Positions 37,088 through 46,219 of a DNA stretch of 62,593 bases are shown here, piece by piece. The DNA is from Legionellales bacterium. GTDB taxonomy: Bacteria; Pseudomonadota; Gammaproteobacteria; Legionellales; Legionellaceae. The stretch's first letter is position 1, and each line of letters starts with the position of its first letter. The DNA is taken from the NCBI GenBank assembly GCA_027449905.1, contig DAIDKT010000029.1:1-62593 (forward strand), written 5' to 3'. The position numbers and the translations under genes were made by a program. Under the pieces are notes generated by a model. That model was not told where the DNA came from, ran no database searches, and saw only the letters and a list, made by a program, of their open reading frames with translations.

Positions 37088-37167
37088 TTTATCCTCCTAA
37101 GTAAATCTGCAAATGGTATTACTGGGCTTTTCTCAATTCGCTGTATTGCAAGGACTCTTAAGTATTG

Positions 37168-37210
37168 AGGTCTAGATGTTCCGCGATTTGTTAGCAGGAC
37201 ATCTAGACCT
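37168..37210. repeat. 12-bp perfect inverted repeat downstream of the BI-1 gene
   Basis: AGGTCTAGATGT (37168-37179) and its complement (37199-37210) surround a 19-base loop. It follows the stop of the minus-strand BI-1 gene by about 20 bases, in the place of a terminator, but no T-run follows. Confidence 0.7.
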
Positions 37211-37230
37211 GTTTCTAAAGCAGTTTAAAA

Positions 37231-37905
37231 CTAATCGCGATTTGAAAACGCACTTAGTAATTGTAGCAGACTTATAAACAAATTGTAGATTGACACAAAT
37301 AACGATACGGTTGCTGAAATATAATTGGTCTCACCACCATGAATGATTTCACTGGTTTGGTATAAAATAAGTCCGGAAGAAATGAGTACAAATGCAGCGG
37401 AAATCATCAGTTGTAATGCTGGAATTGGGAAAAACGCACCCGCAATCATTGCCAACAAAATCACCATCATAGCCGCAAATAGAAAGCCGCCTAAAAAACT
37501 AAAATTCTTCCGTGTTGTCAACACATATGCTGATAAGCTAAAAAAGATAATACCGGTGCCACCAAAGGCAGTTCCAATGAGTTGAGCCCCATTATGAAAC
37601 TGAGCCAAGCAAGCATTGAGCACGGGACCAAGTACATAACCCATAAAACCGGTAAACGCGAAGACACTGACCAAGCCCAATGGACTATTTCTAAGTGCAT
37701 GGGTTAAAAACATCAATCCATAAGCACCAACAATGAAAATAATGGGATTGATGTAACGGGTTCCAGCCATCACAGATAAGTAAGCTGTAAATGCACTAAA
37801 AATAAAGGTCATACTGAGTAGCAAGTATGTATTACGTAAAACTTTGTTGGTTGCTAAAATCGACTCCGCGGTGCGATTTGCAAACGAAACAGTTTGTTTA
37901 TTCAT
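37231..37905 (-). CDS. BI-1/YccA (TMBIM) family membrane protein
   Basis: Bax-inhibitor-1-like integral membrane protein, 224 aa with seven hydrophobic segments. It starts at a KQTVSFANRTAESILATNKVLRNTYLLLSMTFIFSAFTAY pattern typical of YccA, and has GTAFGGTGIIFFSLSAYVLTTRKNFSFLGGFLF and LYQTSEIIHGGETNYISATVSLFVSIYNLFISLL, which hold the conserved C-terminal Asp/Asn-type signature. E. coli YccA modulates FtsH proteolysis. Relatives have been studied as calcium-leak channels. Stress-associated role fits its neighbours. Confidence 0.92.
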   Translation of the reverse strand: MNKQTVSFANRTAESILATNKVLRNTYLLLSMTFIFSAFTAYLSVMAGTRYINPIIFIVGAYGLMFLTHALRNSPLGLVSVFAFTGFMGYVLGPVLNACLAQFHNGAQLIGTAFGGTGIIFFSLSAYVLTTRKNFSFLGGFLFAAMMVILLAMIAGAFFPIPALQLMISAAFVLISSGLILYQTSEIIHGGETNYISATVSLFVSIYNLFISLLQLLSAFSNRD

Positions 37906-38096
37906 GAGTTAGCTCCAAAGATTATTGTGACATTCGTATAAGCCATTATCGCTCGAGAAACCATGTAGCGGATCTTATCTTGGTTCTCAAAGGTTCATAC
38001 CTTATACTATACCCTATATACATGGTGTCAAGATATTGGCTTTTCAATGAGGAAGTCCTTATTATATCATTATATACTATGTGAGGATATTTGTTT

Positions 38097-39536
38097 ATGA
38101 ACCAAGCTTTCCGTGTTGCCCAAGAGTTATTACTAAAACCTGCGTCTTTAGATGAACATCATATCGACAAAATTCTTCAATCTATGATGAGCAGCCATGT
38201 TGATGAAGCGGATCTGTATTTTCAAAGTGCAAGCTTTGAATCATGGTACCTGGAAGACTCAGAGGTAAAAAGCGGAAGTTATTCTATTGACAAAGGTGTG
38301 GGAATTCGAGTCGTTAGTGGGGATAAAACAGGTTACGCATATTGCGATGACATTTTACTACCGGCAATCGATCGTGCCGCAAATGCCGCACGGTCGATTG
38401 CGTTCAGTGGACACAAAGAAATCAAACCAGTTAAAATTTCCACTCCAACTCAAGCTTATTATCAAGGGGTTGATCCAATCGCAAGCATGACTAAACAGGA
38501 AAAAATCAGTTTACTTGAAGCCATTGATAAAGAAGCCAGACAATATGACCCCCGTGTTATCCAAGTGAGTGCGTCTCTCAATGGTTGCTATGAAGTGGTG
38601 ATGATAGCAAACATCACCGGTCATTTGGTTGCGGATGTAAGACCTTTAGTCAGTATTCATGTGAGTGTCATCATCAGTGATAACGGACGCCGTGAATCAG
38701 GACGCAGTGGTGGAGGTGGGCGTTATGATTACTCTTATTTTACCGAAAAAGAACGTGGTCTCCATTTTGCACGCGAGGCTGTGCGTGAAGCAGTGGTCAA
38801 TTTAAGCGCGATTGATGCGCCAGCTGGAACGATGCCAGTTGTTTTAGCACCCGGTTGGCCTGGTGTGTTATTGCACGAAGCGGTTGGTCATGGCTTAGAG
38901 GGTGATTTTAATCGAAAAGGCTCATCTGCCTTTGCTGGGCGTCTTGGTGAACAGGTTGCCGCACTCGGAGTGACTGTGGTTGACAATGGTACTTTATCTA
39001 ATCTACGCGGCTCTCTCTCGGTCGATGACGAAGGAACCCCCACTCAGTGTACCACCTTAATTGAAAATGGTGTTCTCGTGAATTATATGCAAGATCGCTT
39101 AAATGCAAAACTGATGGGGATGTTGCCTACTGGCAACTGCCGGCGGGAATCGTATGCACATGTTCCCATGCCGAGAATGACCAATACTTACATGTTGGCT
39201 GGGTATCATGATCCACAAGAAATCATTCAGTCGGTCGACCGAGGCATCTATGCGGTTAATTTCGGTGGTGGCCAAGTTGATATTACTTCTGGTCAATTTG
39301 TGTTTTCTGCGAGTGAAGCCTATCTTATTGAAAAAGGTCGTATCACGCATCCGGTCAAAGGAGCGACCTTGATTGGTAATGGACCTGATGTGATGAAAAA
39401 AATTAGTATGATAGGCCATGATTTGGCCCTCGACGAAGGCATCGGGATCTGTGGCAAAGATGGTCAATCTATTCCAGTTGGAGTTGGTCAACCAACTTTA
39501 AAAATTGATGCCTTGACAGTGGGCGGAACTAAATAA
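38097..39536 (+). CDS. tldD: Metalloprotease TldD
   Basis: Zinc metallopeptidase that, with TldE/PmbA, processes peptides such as microcins and CcdA. About 479 aa from the ATG at 38097. The metal-binding HEAVGHGLEGD (about residue 258) is intact, preceded by RSGGGGRYDYSYF and followed by GTLSNLRGSLSVDDEGTPTQCTTLIENGVLVNYMQDR and RRESYAHVPMPRMTNTYM, the usual TldD blocks. TldE is not in the window. AGGA lies before the start region. Confidence 0.95.
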   Translation: MNQAFRVAQELLLKPASLDEHHIDKILQSMMSSHVDEADLYFQSASFESWYLEDSEVKSGSYSIDKGVGIRVVSGDKTGYAYCDDILLPAIDRAANAARSIAFSGHKEIKPVKISTPTQAYYQGVDPIASMTKQEKISLLEAIDKEARQYDPRVIQVSASLNGCYEVVMIANITGHLVADVRPLVSIHVSVIISDNGRRESGRSGGGGRYDYSYFTEKERGLHFAREAVREAVVNLSAIDAPAGTMPVVLAPGWPGVLLHEAVGHGLEGDFNRKGSSAFAGRLGEQVAALGVTVVDNGTLSNLRGSLSVDDEGTPTQCTTLIENGVLVNYMQDRLNAKLMGMLPTGNCRRESYAHVPMPRMTNTYMLAGYHDPQEIIQSVDRGIYAVNFGGGQVDITSGQFVFSASEAYLIEKGRITHPVKGATLIGNGPDVMKKISMIGHDLALDEGIGICGKDGQSIPVGVGQPTLKIDALTVGGTK

Positions 39537-39649
39537 TACAGCCATAGTATGACTGAAGGCTTGTTGTTTCCGTGCTTGGTAATAGAGTTTACTTGCGTAT
39601 TAGTACGAAACAATGGGCTATTTGATTTAGTATGTAATCAAGGGGTTAG

Positions 39650-40573
39650 CTATTCATTGTTAAATTCATGCTTCAAAGCATGATCCAATGTTGGGAATTT
39701 AAATGAGTAACCCAATTCAAGTAAGCGCTGCGGCAAAACACGTTGCCCCTTCAGCAATAAAGAGTCCCCCATTTCACCAAACAACAGACCAATCATCAAC
39801 GCAGGCATCTTAAGAAATATCGGGCGATGTAAGCAACTCGCTAATTCATGTGCAAATTCGGCTTGCGAAACCGGATGTGGTGACGTTAAATTAAAGGCAC
39901 CTGTTTGTGATGGATTGTTTAATATAAATTGAATACCTCGAACCACATCATCTATATGAATCCATGAAATACACTGACGACCATTGCCAATAATGCTACC
40001 AAGACCAAAATAAAAACTTGGAAATAGCTTTTTTAGCATCCCTTGTCCTTTTTTTAATACAACACCAAATCGTGTGATGGTCACCGGTATTCCGAAGTCA
40101 ATAGCAGGTTGCAGTGCCTTTTGCCAGCGAATCCCAATTTCGCTTAAAAAATCACGTGGATTATTAAAGTCAATCGGACTATTTTCGTCAAATGAGCGAA
40201 GATCTCTACTATCCTGCAAACCATAAATACCAACTGCGTTTGCACAAATAAAATGCGGTTTAGCCTGGTATGTCATCATCCAACGCGTGAGTCTATCGCA
40301 AGTATTCACACGAGAGTCAATCAATTGTTTTTTTATGGTCTCATTCCATCGAGATGCAGCGATATTTAACCCGCAAAGATTGATGATGACATCAAAATCT
40401 TTTGCATTCAAACTATCAAGCTCATCCCAAGTGCAACAATCAACTTTGTTCGAAAATGTTTGTTGTAAAATGGACTTATTTCTTCCCAAAGCGGTGACCT
40501 TTTGTGTCCGCTCAAATTCACGAACCAATTCATGACCAATAAACCCCGAAGCCCCTGCAATTAAAATCTTCAT
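39650..40573 (-). CDS. YfcH-like NAD-dependent epimerase
   Basis: Extended-SDR protein of the TIGR01777/YfcH group, about 307 aa from the ATG at 40573. Rossmann motif KILIAGASGFIGHELV at the N-terminus, INLCGLNIAASRWNE with the family's W, ANAVGIYGLQDSRDLRS, ITRFGVVLKKGQGMLKK, and a C-terminal DUF1731-like tail with PQRLLELGYSFKFPTLDHAL. Substrate is not known for any close relative. It stands alone between two short gaps. Confidence 0.9.
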   Translation of the reverse strand: MKILIAGASGFIGHELVREFERTQKVTALGRNKSILQQTFSNKVDCCTWDELDSLNAKDFDVIINLCGLNIAASRWNETIKKQLIDSRVNTCDRLTRWMMTYQAKPHFICANAVGIYGLQDSRDLRSFDENSPIDFNNPRDFLSEIGIRWQKALQPAIDFGIPVTITRFGVVLKKGQGMLKKLFPSFYFGLGSIIGNGRQCISWIHIDDVVRGIQFILNNPSQTGAFNLTSPHPVSQAEFAHELASCLHRPIFLKMPALMIGLLFGEMGDSLLLKGQRVLPQRLLELGYSFKFPTLDHALKHEFNNE

Positions 40574-40737
40574 TTTACTCTCTGTGAATAAGTGTGTGTA
40601 ATACAAGATAGCACAGTATTGATTTAATATAAAAAATGGGTAATTTATATGGACTCATCCTATTTGCCCAGATATTAAGTGGGCTTATAAAAGCTTAGGG
40701 CGAACGGTTCTGGGAAAATGGCGTAAAGCCGATCCCC

Positions 40738-40761
40738 AAATAAATAGCTAAATAAATAGCT
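40738..40761. repeat. 12-bp tandem repeat x2
   Basis: AAATAAATAGCT occurs twice in a row, in a very AT-rich region just upstream of the secreted-protein gene at 40831. It could be an upstream promoter region. Confidence 0.6.
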
Positions 40762-40830
40762 ATATTTGATTATTATTCCTCATTATTGTATAATAATTAT
40801 TAAATTATATTTAATAATCAGATAAACAAT

Positions 40831-41322
40831 ATGAAAAAACATAAGATCTTCACCACATTATGCTTAGCTATTATTCCTTTTGTCGCCACGGCTAACTTGA
40901 ATCAAAGAGCTTATGGCTCGATGAATGTAGAGATTGTAAACCTGGGAGCAGAGAACTGTATACTCAATTCAAACGAACTAACGTTTGGTGAACTAAAGAA
41001 TAGTTCCTTACCAAAGATGCTCAGCGCTGATGGAACGCCCGCTGTGTTTCAAATTATCGCATCATCTAAAAATGAGGGTCACAACAATCCTGCCATTAAT
41101 ATTGCGGATTTGACTTTAAATTACACCTGTGGAACATATAAAAAATTCACATTGCATATGAAACAATATTTTAAAAAAAATCATGTCCATGGCGCCTTGG
41201 ACGTTGAAATGAGCAATGCGGTTGATGTTTTTGAAACGCATAAGGTTAGCCCGCCACAGAGAAAAGGCACTTATTCTAACAACGAAAAATCAGGCACGGT
41301 GAGTTGGGTTATTTCTAATTAA
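40831..41322 (+). CDS. Secreted beta-rich protein, function unknown
   Basis: 163 aa with a signal peptide (1-21, cleavage after ATA). The mature part has two cysteines, in GAENCILNS and NYTCGTYKK, spaced as for one disulfide, and an alternating pattern (ADLTLNYTCGTYKKFTLHMKQYF) typical of a beta sandwich. This superficially recalls fimbrial-like or SCPU secreted subunits, but no usher or chaperone gene is close. Ribosome site weak. Function unknown. Confidence 0.68.
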   Translation: MKKHKIFTTLCLAIIPFVATANLNQRAYGSMNVEIVNLGAENCILNSNELTFGELKNSSLPKMLSADGTPAVFQIIASSKNEGHNNPAINIADLTLNYTCGTYKKFTLHMKQYFKKNHVHGALDVEMSNAVDVFETHKVSPPQRKGTYSNNEKSGTVSWVISN

Positions 41323-41385
41323 TATCTAGCAATCAGTGCACCTGGGCTCAATACAAGTAAACTGACCTATATCACACTAAAGGTA

Positions 41386-41556
41386 ATGCTTATTTCTCGT
41401 TTACGGCTTGATGCACAACCAAATGAGTTTCCTGTGTTTGAAAAGAAAAAACCAGGCCGCAAACCCATTAAAAGCAAACGAATCCAAATGAGAGAACGAC
41501 TCCATAACCTAAAACAAGTTTGGCAGACTGATCACTCGATGAGAAGTATTTTGTGA
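41386..41556 (+). pseudogene. Remnant of an IS701/IS4-like transposase
   Basis: A short in-frame stretch after the previous gene reads MLISRLRLDAQPNEFPVFEK, then KKPGRKPIKSKRIQMRERL and ends at a TGA. This resembles the C-terminal part of DDE transposases of the IS701/IS4 superfamily (SRLRLDA..L.. and KGRKP..G). No upstream catalytic region or terminal repeats were found, so it is a decayed scrap. The remaining ~70 bases before the next gene hold its ribosome site AAGGA. Confidence 0.6.
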
Positions 41557-41626
41557 TATTTATTGCACAAAAAGGGCAATCTTAGGCTATATTTCATATA
41601 GAGGCAGAATAAGCCAAGGAATCGCA

Positions 41627-42859
41627 ATGATAAAAAAGGTTATCAAATCCGTTCTGATCGTGTTTATGCTGTTTTTGTTTACCTCTATGAGGCTCACGCA
41701 AGCCGAAGAAACCACTTATTATTTTGATGATATGTACCCTCAAGTCCTAAACACTCGCAACACGCTAACAACCACTGATTTTCAAATAATGAAAATCAAG
41801 AACATGTTGTTGCATGACGCGCATCAATTGAGCGTTGGGGCCATTAACAAGGTATTGAAAATTCTAACGTGTGCAGCTTATCATCATGAATATCGAAATA
41901 TTTTAACTATTGTTGATTATTCATTACCCAGCGATCAAAAAAGATTATGGATTTTCGATCTTCACGAAATGAAACGGTTATTTAATACATACGTATCACA
42001 CGGAATCAAATCAGGTGTTTTTTTATCCGGCAATTTCTCAAACAAATACGACAGTAAGGCGAGTAGTTTGGGTGTTTATAAAACAGACAAGTCATATTAC
42101 GGTCGTCACGGATTATCCTTAAAATTAGACGGACTTGAAAATGGATTTAATGATCACGCAGATGGCAGGGCAATCGTGATGCATGGAGGGTGGTATGTTG
42201 ACGAACCTTTTATTAAAAAATATGGTCGGGCAGGGCGCAGCTGGGGTTGTCCCGCGGTTCCTGAGGCTCTCATTAAACCCATTATCGACACTATCAAAGA
42301 AAATTCGTTATTTATAGCATATTATCCAAGCGAGACCTGGTTAACAAAATCTAAATTCTTAAGTTGCCAATCATATGCTGGTGGTCCCACCGATCAAGAT
42401 GATGCACCAATATCGCTCATATCAGAAGTAGAAGAGCGTGATAAAATTCTATTCGCAGATGTTCATAGAAACAACCGGTTCACCGATAGTGCTCCGGTTG
42501 TGGTCATGCCAGCAGAAGCCTATGAACGAATATTTCAGAGTAGGGCACCCTTATCCAGAATGCTCAGACGACAAATTGATAACCACGAGTATATTGCATT
42601 AAGCTCCGATGACGTTCAAAAATTAATTACCAATCGAGCGTCATCCCAAACAACAGAAGAAACCAACATTTATTTTGTAATTGCGAATATCAAGATGGTC
42701 AGAGGTTACTACGCAACTGAAATGAAGTTGGTAAACTTAGGTCATATTCTTGATATTCAACAAAATATGCAAAATAAAAGCTATACAGTGCGTTTTTCTC
42801 AAAATCATGAAATAGATTTGAGGGCATCAGATCAGTTCATTCGCTGGATAGGATTATAA
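41627..42859 (+). CDS. YkuD_2-type murein L,D-transpeptidase-like protein with extra C-terminal domain
   Basis: 410 aa. Signal peptide 1-26 (ends LTQAEE). The YkuD_2 catalytic part (about 65-240) shows VDYSLPSDQKRLWIFDL, HGIKSGVFLSGNFSNKYDSKASSLGVYKT, MHGGWYV with H186 and GRAGRSWGCPAV with the catalytic C208. These carry the His and Cys expected for L,D-transpeptidase or L,D-carboxypeptidase action on peptidoglycan. Residues about 260-410 form an additional domain not typical of the ~240-aa family members (starting near SEVEERDKILFADVHRNN). Convergent with the MtaD gene, 19 bp apart. Confidence 0.86.
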   Translation: MIKKVIKSVLIVFMLFLFTSMRLTQAEETTYYFDDMYPQVLNTRNTLTTTDFQIMKIKNMLLHDAHQLSVGAINKVLKILTCAAYHHEYRNILTIVDYSLPSDQKRLWIFDLHEMKRLFNTYVSHGIKSGVFLSGNFSNKYDSKASSLGVYKTDKSYYGRHGLSLKLDGLENGFNDHADGRAIVMHGGWYVDEPFIKKYGRAGRSWGCPAVPEALIKPIIDTIKENSLFIAYYPSETWLTKSKFLSCQSYAGGPTDQDDAPISLISEVEERDKILFADVHRNNRFTDSAPVVVMPAEAYERIFQSRAPLSRMLRRQIDNHEYIALSSDDVQKLITNRASSQTTEETNIYFVIANIKMVRGYYATEMKLVNLGHILDIQQNMQNKSYTVRFSQNHEIDLRASDQFIRWIGL

Positions 42860-42878
42860 GCTCCCGCAAACAAATGAA

Positions 42879-44192
42879 CTACTGATTAATTTTATTACCC
42901 CAAAAACGAGCTTTGTCTTTTAGCTCTAGTTCATTTAAGGTCAAAAGTTCGCGATCTTTCATCAATTGCTTGCCAGCAACCCAGACATCGCTGACCTGGT
43001 GTCGACTGCTTGAATAAATTAATTGGATTGAGGGCTCATACACAGGCAGCGCTTCAATTGTATCTAGATCAATCGCAATAAAATCTGCCGATTTACCTTT
43101 TTGAAGTGAACCGAGCAAATGATCAACTCCCAAGGCCTTGGCACCGTTGATTGTGGCCAACTCGATGGTGTCCTGGGTATTCAAACTGGTAGGGCTCATG
43201 GTTGATATTTTCGAAAGAAGGGTTGCGCTTCTCATTTCGCTTATCATATCAAGATCATTATTACTTGCCACACTATCCGTACCCAATGCAACGTTTAAAC
43301 CAAGTGATCGCAATTTGTCAATCGGACAAATACCGCTGGCCAGTTTCATGTTTGATTCCGGACAATGAACAATATTGGTGTTTGACGCAAGTAAAATATC
43401 CATGTCTTCTTCATTGAGCTGAGCGGCGTGAATCGCCAATAAATTATTGGAGAGGAAGCCTAACTCTTGCAAACGTTTAATCGGGCGCTTTTGGTATTGC
43501 TTCATGGATTGTTCAATTTCATCGGTGGTTTCATGGAGATGTAAATTAATTTTTAGCTGATGTAACTCAGCCAATTCTTTAATACGCATAAATGACTGAT
43601 CGGAAACAGTATAAGGTGCATGCGGAGCGAATGTTGCGGTAATGCGATCGTGGTGCTTATATTGTTCGTAAAACTCTAGTCCCTTGCTAAAATACTCATC
43701 AGTCGTTTGTGCCCATGCTGTTGGAAACTCAATGATGGTCATACCGATGAATGCACGTATGCCAGATAACTCCACCGCCTCTGCGGTACCTTGCAAAAAA
43801 TAAAACATATCATTAAAGCAGGTAGTCCCACTGCGAATCATTTCAGCAATCGCAAATAAAGACGCATCGCGCACAAATTCATGAGACAACCATTTTTTTT
43901 CAGCGGGAAAAATATACTGGGTTAACCAATCCATCAACGCAAGATCACTACCTAATCCTCGAAAGTAATTCATACCAATATGTGTATGGGCATTGATCAA
44001 ACCTGGCATAATAATATGTTGTGAATATTCGTCAATTTGCGTTGAAAAAAAATGATCTTTGACATAGAGCGTTGGGAGAATATCGCGTATCACTCCATGT
44101 TCAATTAAAAGCGAATGATTCTCCAAAACAGGATTATCATGGTCAGCTGTTATGACCCATTTGGCGTGTACTATCTGTTCAATTGATTGCAT
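42879..44192 (-). CDS. Amidohydrolase, MtaD-type 5'-methylthioadenosine/S-adenosylhomocysteine deaminase
   Basis: Metal-dependent amidohydrolase of the TRZ/ATZ group, 437 aa. Metal-site motifs: INAHTHIGMNYFRGLGSDLALMDWL (HxH), HLHETTDEIEQSM, AIHAAQLNEEDMDIL and GTDSVASNNDLDMISEMRSATLL with the metal-binding Asp. The GTDSVASNNDLDM signature and FNDMF patterns match adenosine-type deaminases of the MtaD family. It would convert MTA or SAH to the inosine form. Substrate not proven. Shine-Dalgarno AAAGGA before the ATG. Confidence 0.9.
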   Translation of the reverse strand: MQSIEQIVHAKWVITADHDNPVLENHSLLIEHGVIRDILPTLYVKDHFFSTQIDEYSQHIIMPGLINAHTHIGMNYFRGLGSDLALMDWLTQYIFPAEKKWLSHEFVRDASLFAIAEMIRSGTTCFNDMFYFLQGTAEAVELSGIRAFIGMTIIEFPTAWAQTTDEYFSKGLEFYEQYKHHDRITATFAPHAPYTVSDQSFMRIKELAELHQLKINLHLHETTDEIEQSMKQYQKRPIKRLQELGFLSNNLLAIHAAQLNEEDMDILLASNTNIVHCPESNMKLASGICPIDKLRSLGLNVALGTDSVASNNDLDMISEMRSATLLSKISTMSPTSLNTQDTIELATINGAKALGVDHLLGSLQKGKSADFIAIDLDTIEALPVYEPSIQLIYSSSRHQVSDVWVAGKQLMKDRELLTLNELELKDKARFWGNKINQ

Positions 44193-44380
44193 ACAAGAAT
44201 ATCCTTTCTAGCTTGATGATGTTGTTGGTGACGATGTTCCCATTTTTTATAATCGATTACAAGCATGGTCCGGACTCGAACATGATAAAAGGTTATTATT
44301 GTGCAAACCCAAAACGAGAGTAAACGCAGTATACCGGTAAAACATAATTAGTTGGAGCCGATATGTTATCAAACATCACC

Positions 44381-44422
44381 ACCCAATATGTCTGATTATT
44401 ATGATAATCAGACATATTGGGT
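44381..44422. repeat. 19-bp perfect inverted repeat
   Basis: 44381-44399 (ACCCAATATGTCTGATTAT) and 44404-44422 are exact complements around a 4-base loop TATG. No T-run follows on either strand. It lies downstream of the FAD gene and upstream of the MtaD-type gene, both on the minus strand. An operator or an RNA hairpin are possible. Confidence 0.9.
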
Positions 44423-44455
44423 TTCCGTTCACAACGTTAGATATTTAGTATATGT

Positions 44456-44591
44456 TTAACGCACTCCGTAACGGCGTAAGTTTTTTCTTCCAGAAATGGT
44501 TTGCCATTCGTCGGGCTCTATCGACTTCAATAATTCGTTCGCTTTGTGTTGTTCAAAACCAATGGTATGAAAAATAATTATTTTTTCATCA
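44456..44591 (-). pseudogene. Short C-terminal gene remnant (unidentified)
   Basis: A 45-codon open stretch in the frame after the FAD gene, overlapping its last codons, encodes FHTIGFEQHKANELLKSIEP followed by DEWQTISGRKNLRRYGVR and a TAA. It has no ATG start but reads like the end of a real protein; the W..ISGRK..RYG pattern faintly recalls AlkB-like 2-oxoglutarate dioxygenases. A decayed gene, or a frameshifted 3' extension of the FAD gene, would both fit. Confidence 0.35.
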
Positions 44592-46188
44592 TATGTGTTT
44601 CACAAAAATATGAATTATCACCTATTAGTTGATTATATTTTTTTTTATAACCAATTGTTTGCTGAGCTGTGTTTTTTTCTCCTCTGCGTCTAAGTATTTC
44701 TAGATGCTGGTCCAACAAAAGGTTTTCTTTAAAATGATCATCAGAGACATAATTAAGTAATATCGACACCATCGTTGGTGTTAACTTTTTTTCTGTCAAT
44801 GCGAATTGATAAATTAATGCATTTCCCTTTTGCTGCCTAGTTAAAAAATCTGATTGTAGAAGTTTATTGCATTGATTCGGCGTAATTTTTGTCTTCGACA
44901 TATACAGTATTGAAAAAAATAGCCGCACATTTATAATAAATTGCACTATTGACTCATCAGTTGGTATATTAAAATTATGTGTTCCGGTCACTTGCCTTTC
45001 CAACTCTTGTTTCATGAGTGATGAAGAAATCCTAATCCAGTTCTGTCTGAAATCTTCATCCATTTTATAAAGCGTCGCCTCGAATTGAGGCCGATTAAAT
45101 TCTGTAGAAGATGATAATGCTTTGGCAAAAGACTCAGCGCCGGTGATCGCATCATTTAGACCGTGTTGAAAAGCATAATTGGGTGTTCTTCTGGCATCAC
45201 CTATTTGAGCAAATACACCGTGACACAAATCTACAACAGGGCTTAAACATCTTTCTGATGTTAAATCAAAACAAACAGCCTTTAAACTGTTCTTCTGCGG
45301 GGTCTTTTTGCTATCTTGGTATATCAAATAGGCAGGATCAAGACCATACTCCAGCGCAAGAAAAAAACCGGCCCATTTTAAGAGAGAGTCTCTTCTTTGA
45401 ATCAATGGCTGATCATAAATAGTCTTTGGGATTTCTGTCGCAATATAAAATTTTCTAGCCTTGTTATTGTGAATAGATATATCATTAGGAAAATAAGGTT
45501 CTTCCCATGAGAAATGGTCAAGAAAATTATTTAATGTTTGTTGTGTAATCTGTCCATCAATAAAATACTGGTCATAAAAATCCTCAAGCTCAGGATTCGA
45601 AGTATCGCAAGCCGTGATTTGCAGCGAGGCATGATAGCGATGTCTCTCTTGCTCTAACGTTGGTTGATAGATTATGTCAAGATTCAATTGACGCTGAATG
45701 AGAGTTGAAAAAGCATGTTTTGCGCCATCTGCAGCCAAAATATTATAACAATAAAATCTTTCACCTCCTTCTAACTGAATATAATTAGCTAAACCCGTCT
45801 CCCCCTCCCCCACTGTTACAATTGGGTTATTTTTCGTCTCAACAATCTGTAAATTGTCTTCGCCAAAAGCCTGTAATTTTCGTAAAAAAAATTTTTCTAG
45901 ATCTTTAGTCTGCAGTGAATGACTCAGTATTTTACTTTCAAGTATCCGGTCTTGATCATCCAATGGATTATAATAGCGCTCTACGACATTTCTTGCATCC
46001 TGACTCAGTTTAATAAACTGACCACGAATATATAGAGTTCGATTGGTGAAGGCAACCACCCGTTTTTTAGCTTTGACTGCCTCCAATGCAGCAATGAGCC
46101 CGCCAGGTCCAAGACCAACAATAGCCAAATCAGCTGCAGTTTTCTCTAAAATGGATAAATCAGTGCTTAATTCTTTGATATCGTTCAT
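44578..46188 (-). CDS. FAD-dependent monooxygenase-like protein
   Basis: About 536 aa from ATG 46188; the frame runs on upstream through the end of the previous gene, but that ATG is the first with a reasonable site. Rossmann FAD motif LAIVGLGPGGLIAALEA (GxGxxG at 25-30), a mid-region ADGAKHAF, and GDARRTPNYAFQHGLNDAI, which corresponds to the second FAD-contacting GD box of class A flavin monooxygenases. A ~150-residue helical C-terminal region (from about 385) has no recognised match. Function unknown; context: directly behind an orphan solute-binding protein. No signal peptide, so cytoplasmic or secreted by a non-Sec route. Confidence 0.75.
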   Translation of the reverse strand: MNDIKELSTDLSILEKTAADLAIVGLGPGGLIAALEAVKAKKRVVAFTNRTLYIRGQFIKLSQDARNVVERYYNPLDDQDRILESKILSHSLQTKDLEKFFLRKLQAFGEDNLQIVETKNNPIVTVGEGETGLANYIQLEGGERFYCYNILAADGAKHAFSTLIQRQLNLDIIYQPTLEQERHRYHASLQITACDTSNPELEDFYDQYFIDGQITQQTLNNFLDHFSWEEPYFPNDISIHNNKARKFYIATEIPKTIYDQPLIQRRDSLLKWAGFFLALEYGLDPAYLIYQDSKKTPQKNSLKAVCFDLTSERCLSPVVDLCHGVFAQIGDARRTPNYAFQHGLNDAITGAESFAKALSSSTEFNRPQFEATLYKMDEDFRQNWIRISSSLMKQELERQVTGTHNFNIPTDESIVQFIINVRLFFSILYMSKTKITPNQCNKLLQSDFLTRQQKGNALIYQFALTEKKLTPTMVSILLNYVSDDHFKENLLLDQHLEILRRRGEKNTAQQTIGYKKKYNQLIGDNSYFCETHMMKK

Positions 46189-46219
46189 TGATACATCCAC
46201 AAACCCGGGGGGCAGTATA

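Noticed and set aside
39099..39491. 130-aa minus-strand frame within tldD
   Set aside because: Antisense shadow of conserved tldD sequence; no independent support.
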